The notes beneath the pieces are model-generated. The model was not told where the DNA came from, did not search any database, and was given only the letters and a program-made list of their open reading frames with translations. Source: Streptomyces sp. ALI-76-A (lineage in GTDB: Bacteria; Actinomycetota; Actinomycetes; Streptomycetales; Streptomycetaceae). Taken from it: a stretch of DNA of 64,000 bases. A program made the translations under genes and the position numbers. Below are positions 59,437-64,000 of this stretch, one piece after another; positions within the stretch are counted from its first letter, which is position 1, and each line of letters begins with the position of its first letter. The stretch covers positions 7,006,001 to 7,070,000 of the forward strand of contig NZ_JASVWB010000002.1 of the NCBI RefSeq assembly GCF_030287445.1, written 5' to 3'.

Positions 59437-60612
59437 ATGAGCGGACATGTGGTCGACTCCGGCCCGCCGGACCGTGCGGGCGCGCTCGGCGGTGACACGG
59501 AAGGCCGCCGCGCCGGTCGCCGTCCCGGCCGCGGGTGGCTCGCCGACACGGCCCTCGCGGTCGTCGTCGGCGCCCTCGTCGTGACCGCCGCCGCGTTCGA
59601 CGGTGACACCACGGCCGTCGACCACGCGCTGATCCTGCTCGGGTCGGCCGCCCTGGCGTTCTACCGCACGGCCCCGCTGCCGGTCCTGGCCGCGGCCACG
59701 GCCACCGGCATCGCCCACGTCCTGCACGCGCACCCGGGACCGCTCGCCGCCCTGCCCGTCCTCGGTGCCGTGCACACGGCCGCCCGCGTGGGGCACCGGC
59801 GCTGGGCGGCCACGGCGAGCGGTGCCTACCTGGTGGCGTACGCCGTGACCGGCCCGACGACCCAGGAGATGGTCGAGAAGTCCGCGCTGCTCGCGGGCTG
59901 GTTCCTGTGCGCGGTGGTGACGGGCCTCGCCGACCGCAACTGGCAGGCGTATCTGCGCCAGACCGAACAGCGCGCCCTGGAGGCCGAACGCACCCGGGAG
60001 GAGGCGGCCCTGCGCCGCGCGGGTGAGGAACGCCTGCGCATCGCCCGGGAGTTGCACGACTCCCTCACGCACAGCATCTCGATCGTCAAGCTCCAGGCGG
60101 GTGTCGCCGTGCACCTGGCCCGCAAGCGGGGCGAGGAGGTGCCGCCCGCGCTGCTCGCCATCCAGGAGGCGGGCGGTGAGGCGATGCGTGAACTGCGCGC
60201 CACCCTGGGGGTGCTGCGCACCGACGACCCCGTCGGCACGCCCGCCCTGCTGGTGGAGCGCGCCCGGGCGGCGGGACTCGCGGTCGAGCTGACGGTGGGC
60301 GGGGACGAGCGCTCCCTGCCGGCCGCCCTCGACCGGGCGGTGTACCGCATCGTCCAAGAGGCCCTCACCAACGCGGCCCGGCACGCGGGACCGGCGAAGG
60401 TGCACGTCCGACTGGACTACGGGCAAGCCGGGTTGACGATACGGGTGGACGACGACGGCACGGCCGACCCGGCCCGCCCGCCGGCACCGGGCACCGGCCT
60501 CACCGGCATGCGGGAACGCGTCACGGCCCTCGGCGGCACCCTGCACACCGCCCCGCGCCCGGAGGGCGGTTTCCGGGTGCTCGCCGAACTGCCCCTGGAG
60601 GCCCCCCGATGA
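59437..60612 (+). CDS. Two-component sensor histidine kinase, NarL/DesK type
   Basis: ATG 59437 (MSGHVVDSGPP) gives 391 residues. About five hydrophobic segments form the sensor part (ALAVVVGALVVTAAAF, LILLGSAALAFY and others). A HisKA_3 domain follows, with the phosphorylated His in RIARELHDSLTHSIS (near 206). The ATPase domain has IVQEALTNAARHAG (N box) and GTGLTGMRERV (G box). TACGGT lies 6 bases before the ATG, so transcription may be leaderless. It overlaps its response regulator by ATGA. The signal is unknown. Confidence 0.92.
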   Translation: MSGHVVDSGPPDRAGALGGDTEGRRAGRRPGRGWLADTALAVVVGALVVTAAAFDGDTTAVDHALILLGSAALAFYRTAPLPVLAAATATGIAHVLHAHPGPLAALPVLGAVHTAARVGHRRWAATASGAYLVAYAVTGPTTQEMVEKSALLAGWFLCAVVTGLADRNWQAYLRQTEQRALEAERTREEAALRRAGEERLRIARELHDSLTHSISIVKLQAGVAVHLARKRGEEVPPALLAIQEAGGEAMRELRATLGVLRTDDPVGTPALLVERARAAGLAVELTVGGDERSLPAALDRAVYRIVQEALTNAARHAGPAKVHVRLDYGQAGLTIRVDDDGTADPARPPAPGTGLTGMRERVTALGGTLHTAPRPEGGFRVLAELPLEAPR

Positions 60613-61274
60613 TCAGAGTGGCCCTGGTCGACGACCAGGCGCTGATGCGCGCGGGCTTCCGGGCGCTGCTGGAGGCCGAGGACGGCATCGAGGTGGTCGG
60701 CGAGGCGGCGGACGGCGCACAGGGGGTGGCGCTGGTGCGCGCCCGGAGGCCCGACATCGCGCTGATCGACGTCCAGATGCCGGTGATGACGGGCATCGAG
60801 GCGACCCGCCGCATCGCCGCCGACCCGGCGCTGTCCGCCGTCCGCGTGGTGATCCTCACCAACTACGGCCTCGACGAGTACGTCTTCGAGGCGCTGCGGG
60901 CGGGCGCGAGCGGCTTCCTGCTGAAGGACACCGAACCCGCCGACCTGCTCCAGGCCATCGAGGTGGTCGCCCGCGGCGAGGCCCTGCTGTCCCCGTCGGT
61001 CACCCGCACCCTGATCGGCGAGTTCGTCGCCCGGCCCCCCGACCGGGCCACCGCCCCCGGCCTGGAACACCTCACCCGCCGCGAACGCGAGGTCACCGCC
61101 CTGGCCGCCCGCGGCCTCACCAACGAGGAGATCGCCGCCCACATGGTCATCAGCCCGTTCACCGCGAAGACCCACGTCAGCCGTGCCATGACCAAGCTCG
61201 GCGCCCGGGACCGGGCCCAACTGGTGGTGTTCGCCTATGAGTCCGGCCTGGTGACGGCACGCGGCGGCGGCTGA
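60609..61274 (+). CDS. LuxR-type response regulator
   Basis: This 221-residue partner of the kinase has an N-terminal receiver (phospho-Asp in ALIDVQMPVMTG near 54, acidic pair in ALVDDQALMRAG, Lys in FLLKDTEPADL). A C-terminal LuxR HTH follows (LTRREREVTALAARGLTNEE, MVISPFTAKTHVSRAMTKLG). Its start overlaps the kinase stop. Target genes are not evident; the AhpD-like gene across the divergent gap is a possibility. Confidence 0.94.
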   Translation: MIRVALVDDQALMRAGFRALLEAEDGIEVVGEAADGAQGVALVRARRPDIALIDVQMPVMTGIEATRRIAADPALSAVRVVILTNYGLDEYVFEALRAGASGFLLKDTEPADLLQAIEVVARGEALLSPSVTRTLIGEFVARPPDRATAPGLEHLTRREREVTALAARGLTNEEIAAHMVISPFTAKTHVSRAMTKLGARDRAQLVVFAYESGLVTARGGG

Positions 61275-61275
61275 C

Positions 61276-61297
61276 CGGGGCCGCCCTGCGGGCCCCG
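61276..61297. terminator. Hairpin between convergent genes
   Basis: CGGGGCC pairs with GGCCCCG around an 8-base loop, directly after the response-regulator stop and 10 bases from the end of the minus-strand ATPase gene. It can serve both directions. Confidence 0.55.
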
Positions 61298-61307
61298 CGC
61301 GCACCGT

Positions 61308-62354
61308 CTACGGATGCAGCGTGACCTCGCCCGTCACCCGGATGCCGGTCTCCTGTCCGGGGCCGACCGACAGGGGGCCCGCGACTCGGACGTCCACCGT
61401 GTGGTCGAGGCCCCGTACGGCGACGGTCACCTTGGCGTCGTGGCCGTAGAAGCACACGTCGGTCACGGTGCCCCGCACCGCGCCCGCGGCGTCCGCGCCG
61501 GTGAGGCGCAGCTGCTCGGGGCGGAGGACCACCGTGCCGGTGCGCCGCCCGTTCGGCGGTGCGGCCAGGGTCACGGTGCCGAGCGGTGTGGTTGCCGTGG
61601 AGCCGTCGTCGCCGACCGTCCCCCGCAGGAGGACGGCGTCGCCCACGAAGCCGGCCACCCAGGGATCCGCTGGGCGCCGGTACAGCTCCTGCGGGGTGGC
61701 GCACTGGGCGATCCGGCCCTGCCGTACGACGGCCACGAGGTCGGCGGTGGAGAGCGCCTCCTGCTGGTCGTGGGTGACCAGCAGCGCGGTGGCCCCGGTC
61801 GCCCGCAGGGCGGCGCGTACGTCGGCCCGGACTCCGGTGCGCAGGGCGCTGTCCAGGGCGTTGAAGGGTTCGTCGAGCAGGACCAGGGCGGGGCGCGGGG
61901 CGAGGGCCCTGGCCAGGGCGACGCGCTGCTGCTGGCCCCCGGACAGCTCGTGCGGCATCCGGTCGCCGTACCCGGCGAGGCCGACCAGGTCGAGCATCTC
62001 CTCCGTACGGCGGCGCCGTTCCCCGCGGTCGAGCCCGGTCAGGCCGAAGGCCACGTTGCGCGCCACGCTGAGATGAGGGAAGAGCGCCCCCTCCTGGGGG
62101 ACGATGCCGACGCGGCGCCGCTCCGGGGGCAGATGGACACCGGGGCCGGTCAGGACGCGTCCGCCGACGGTGACCGTTCCCGCGTCGGCGCGCAGGAAGC
62201 CCGCCACGACGCGCAGCAGGGTGGTCTTGCCGCATCCGGAGGGCCCGAGCACGGCGGCCAGCGAACCGCCCGGCACCGAGAGGTCCAGTCCCTGGAGGAC
62301 GGGCGCTTCGGGGCCGTAGGACTTGGCGAGTCGCCCGATCTGGACGTCGTTCAT
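61308..62354 (-). CDS. Fe3+/thiamine-type ABC importer ATPase
   Basis: ATG 62354 (MNDVQIGRLAKSYG) overlaps the permease stop (ATGA) and gives 348 residues. Walker A is GPSGCGKTT (near 35-43), the signature HELSGGQQQRVALARAL, and Walker B ALVLLDEPFNALD, with switch His in LLVTHDQQEAL. A C-terminal TOBE-like extension follows (GTVVLRPEQLRLTG, VRGTVTDVCFYGHD), as in FbpC/PotA-type ATPases. A longer reading extending to 63743 is an artefact of the overlapping permease. With the permease it forms an iron(III) or similar importer; ThiQ-like roles cannot be excluded. Confidence 0.9.
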   Translation of the reverse strand: MNDVQIGRLAKSYGPEAPVLQGLDLSVPGGSLAAVLGPSGCGKTTLLRVVAGFLRADAGTVTVGGRVLTGPGVHLPPERRRVGIVPQEGALFPHLSVARNVAFGLTGLDRGERRRRTEEMLDLVGLAGYGDRMPHELSGGQQQRVALARALAPRPALVLLDEPFNALDSALRTGVRADVRAALRATGATALLVTHDQQEALSTADLVAVVRQGRIAQCATPQELYRRPADPWVAGFVGDAVLLRGTVGDDGSTATTPLGTVTLAAPPNGRRTGTVVLRPEQLRLTGADAAGAVRGTVTDVCFYGHDAKVTVAVRGLDHTVDVRVAGPLSVGPGQETGIRVTGEVTLHP

Positions 62355-63946
62355 GCGCGGTGCCTGCCCAGGAGGTAGGAGGGGACTGCGGCGAGCAGGA
62401 TGAGTGCGGCGGCGTAGGGCGCGGCGGCGGCGAAGGAGCCGGCTCCGGTCTCGGTCCACAGGCGGGTGGCGAGGGTGTCCACGCCGGTGGGGCGCAGCAG
62501 CAGGGTGGCGGGAAGTTCCTTCATGCAGACGACGAAGGTGAGGGCGGCGCCGGCGGCCACCCCCGGTGCGGCCAGCGGCACGGTCACCTCGCGCAGGACC
62601 CGCAGCGGCGACCTGCCGAGCGAGCGGGCCACGTCCTCCAGCACGGGCGGCGCCTGAAGGACGGCGGCCCGGGTGGCGCCCACCGCGACCGGCAGGAACA
62701 GGACGGCGTACGCGCAGACCAGCAGCGGGAGTTCCTGGTAGAGCGGATAGGCGTAGCGGACCGCGAAGAAGACCAGGGAGAGCGCGACCGTGATGCCGGG
62801 CAGCGCGTGTCCCGCGTAGGCGGCCTGCTCCAACAGCCGGGCGCCGCGCCCCCGGTGGCGTGCGGCGATCACTCCGACGGGCAGCGCGAGCAGGGTGGTG
62901 AGGGCGGCTCCGGCGGCGGCGACGCCGAGCGTGGCCCCGGCGGCCTCGGTGACGGCGCCGAGGTCCCAGGTCGCGGAGGAACCGACGGCCAGCCAGTAGC
63001 CGAGGGTGCCGAGCGGGAAGGCGACGGCGGCGGCCACCACCGCCGCGCACCACGCGAGGGCGGGCAGGCGCCACCGCCCCAGCGGGACCGGGGCGGCCGG
63101 GCGGGCCGTTCCGCCGCCGGTCCTCGCGTGTCCCGCGCGGCCCCGGGTGCGGGCCTCGGCGGCGACCAGCGCCACCGTCATCACCACCAGCACGACACTG
63201 AGCGCGGCGGCCGGCGTGCGGTCGAAGGAGGCGCGGTAGGAGGTGTGGATGGCCCGGGTGAACGTGTCGTACCGCATCAGCGAGACGGCACCGAAGTCGG
63301 AGAGCACGTACAGCGCGACGAGCAGCGCCCCGCCCGCGGCGGCCGGCCGGAGCTGGGGGAGGGTGACCCGCAGGAACGTGCGCAGGGGGCCGTGGCCGAG
63401 GGAGTGGGCGGCCTCCTCCTGGGCCGGGTCGATGCCGCGCAGCGCGGCGGCGACGGGCAGGTGGACGTACGGAAAGCTCACCAGCGTCAGCGCGAGCGCG
63501 GCGCCGGCGAACCCCGAGACGCCGGGCAGGGCGGCGAGCCAGGCGAAGGCGGCGACATAGCTGGGCACGGCGAGCGGCAGGGCGGCCAGCACCGACCAGG
63601 CACGGGCCCCCGGCAGGGCGGTGCGCACGGTCAGCCAGGCCAGCGAGACACCCAAGGCCAGGCAGGCCACCACGACCACCGCCGTCAGGCCGAGGCTGCG
63701 CCCCACCAGGTGGAGGGTGCGGGCGTCGGCGACGACGCCCCACGCGTAGCCCGGACCGCGTTCGAGGGCGCGGACGGCGAGGTAGCCGAGCGGCAGCAGG
63801 GCGAACAGGGCGGCCACGCAGGCGGGGACGAGCAGGACCAGCGGGGGTCGGCGGCCGGAGCCGTTGGCGCGGGTGGCGGGAAGGCGTCGGCGCCCGGCCG
63901 GAGCGGGTGCTCCGGCCGGGCGGGCCGCGGAGGGGGCTGTGGTCAC
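62351..63946 (-). CDS. Fe3+/thiamine-type ABC importer permease (duplicated domain)
   Basis: GTG 63946 starts a 531-residue membrane protein with about twelve helices and two permease halves. Each half has an EAA loop: EEAAHSLGHGPLRTFLRVTL and EDVARSLGRSPLRVLREVTV. This internal duplication is typical of FbpB and ThiP. A Gly/Arg-rich linker lies between the halves (EARTRGRAGHARTGGG). Its stop overlaps the ATPase start. The binding-protein gene appears to lie immediately upstream, beyond the right edge. Confidence 0.92.
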   Translation of the reverse strand: MTTAPSAARPAGAPAPAGRRRLPATRANGSGRRPPLVLLVPACVAALFALLPLGYLAVRALERGPGYAWGVVADARTLHLVGRSLGLTAVVVVACLALGVSLAWLTVRTALPGARAWSVLAALPLAVPSYVAAFAWLAALPGVSGFAGAALALTLVSFPYVHLPVAAALRGIDPAQEEAAHSLGHGPLRTFLRVTLPQLRPAAAGGALLVALYVLSDFGAVSLMRYDTFTRAIHTSYRASFDRTPAAALSVVLVVMTVALVAAEARTRGRAGHARTGGGTARPAAPVPLGRWRLPALAWCAAVVAAAVAFPLGTLGYWLAVGSSATWDLGAVTEAAGATLGVAAAGAALTTLLALPVGVIAARHRGRGARLLEQAAYAGHALPGITVALSLVFFAVRYAYPLYQELPLLVCAYAVLFLPVAVGATRAAVLQAPPVLEDVARSLGRSPLRVLREVTVPLAAPGVAAGAALTFVVCMKELPATLLLRPTGVDTLATRLWTETGAGSFAAAAPYAAALILLAAVPSYLLGRHRA

Positions 63947-63978
63947 GTGGCGCTCACGAGTTCCGTCCGGCCAGGTCC

Positions 63979-64000
63979 TCAGACCAGCCCGACGTCCTGG
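63979..64000 (-). CDS. C-terminal tip of an upstream gene, probably the importer's binding protein
   Basis: On the minus strand the last bases read QDVGLV and a TGA stop, in frame to the window edge, 32 bases before the permease start. A C-terminal end of this kind and the operon layout fit an iron-binding protein of the FbpA family, but only six residues are visible. Confidence 0.4.

Noticed and set aside
62355..63743. N-terminal extension of the iron importer ATPase to 811 residues
   Set aside because: The extension lies within the permease coding sequence in another frame. ATG 62354 overlaps the permease stop in the usual ATGA arrangement.

Overview
The window is high-GC actinobacterial DNA and almost certainly comes from a Streptomyces or a close relative. 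Evidence for this is the codon bias, frequent GTG starts, secreted glycosidases carrying ricin-type lectin modules (CBM13), an F420-dependent oxidoreductase, a ClpC-type ATPase and a PcaL fusion. I saw no tRNA, rRNA or CRISPR array.

The left half (1 to about 32,950) is an accessory plant-polysaccharide locus. It begins with a truncated CBM13 protein and a large secreted ThuA/sugar-dehydrogenase/PKD/CBM protein on the minus strand. A 660-bp intergenic region with three copies of an AT-rich motif separates these from a plus-strand operon: a ribose-type sugar ABC importer (ATPase, two permeases, lipoprotein) and a tagatose/allulose-3-epimerase-like TIM barrel. Next come a beta-helix glycosidase with CBM13, a GH9 cellulase relic, a GntR/FCD regulator, and a divergent MalEFG-type importer operon with an enolase-superfamily acid-sugar dehydratase and a dead ADH/SDR chimera. 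An ECF sigma factor with a fused zinc anti-sigma motif follows. After it lie the secreted GH10 xylanase, GH5, GH95 (alpha-fucosidase) and GH43-AbfB enzymes. The composition suggests capture of fucosylated hemicellulose or pectin, with uptake and non-phosphorylative sugar-acid catabolism.

This half is visibly eroded. It holds a 169-bp MITE-like element, a degenerate IS982 transposase, two IS110 remnants and several frameshifted or fused genes.

The right half (about 32,980 to 64,000) looks like ordinary Streptomyces chromosome. It has a solitary pcaL, a metallo-beta-lactamase-fold protein, exonuclease III, remnants of an SGNH hydrolase and of a glutamate-importer ATPase, a secreted S15-type hydrolase, gamma-glutamyltransferase, a ClpC-like ATPase, methionine aminopeptidase divergent from a small XRE regulator, and a long unrecognised protein with tandem repeats. 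A coherent pyrimidine/hydantoin degradation cluster follows: two beta-ureidopropionase paralogues, a class III aminotransferase, a PucR regulator, dihydropyrimidinase, an LLM F420 oxidoreductase and an NCS1 permease. The window ends with a secreted protein, an AhpD-like protein, a NarL-type two-component pair and an Fe3+-type ABC importer.

The most interesting leads are: the ThuA-dehydrogenase/importer/epimerase divergon with its triple operator-like repeat; the sigma factor whose membrane anchor is cut off by an apparent frameshift; a 130-bp perfectly conserved inverted CBM13 segment shared by two genes 12 kb apart; and a short palindromic divergent promoter predicted to produce two leaderless messages (map/XRE).
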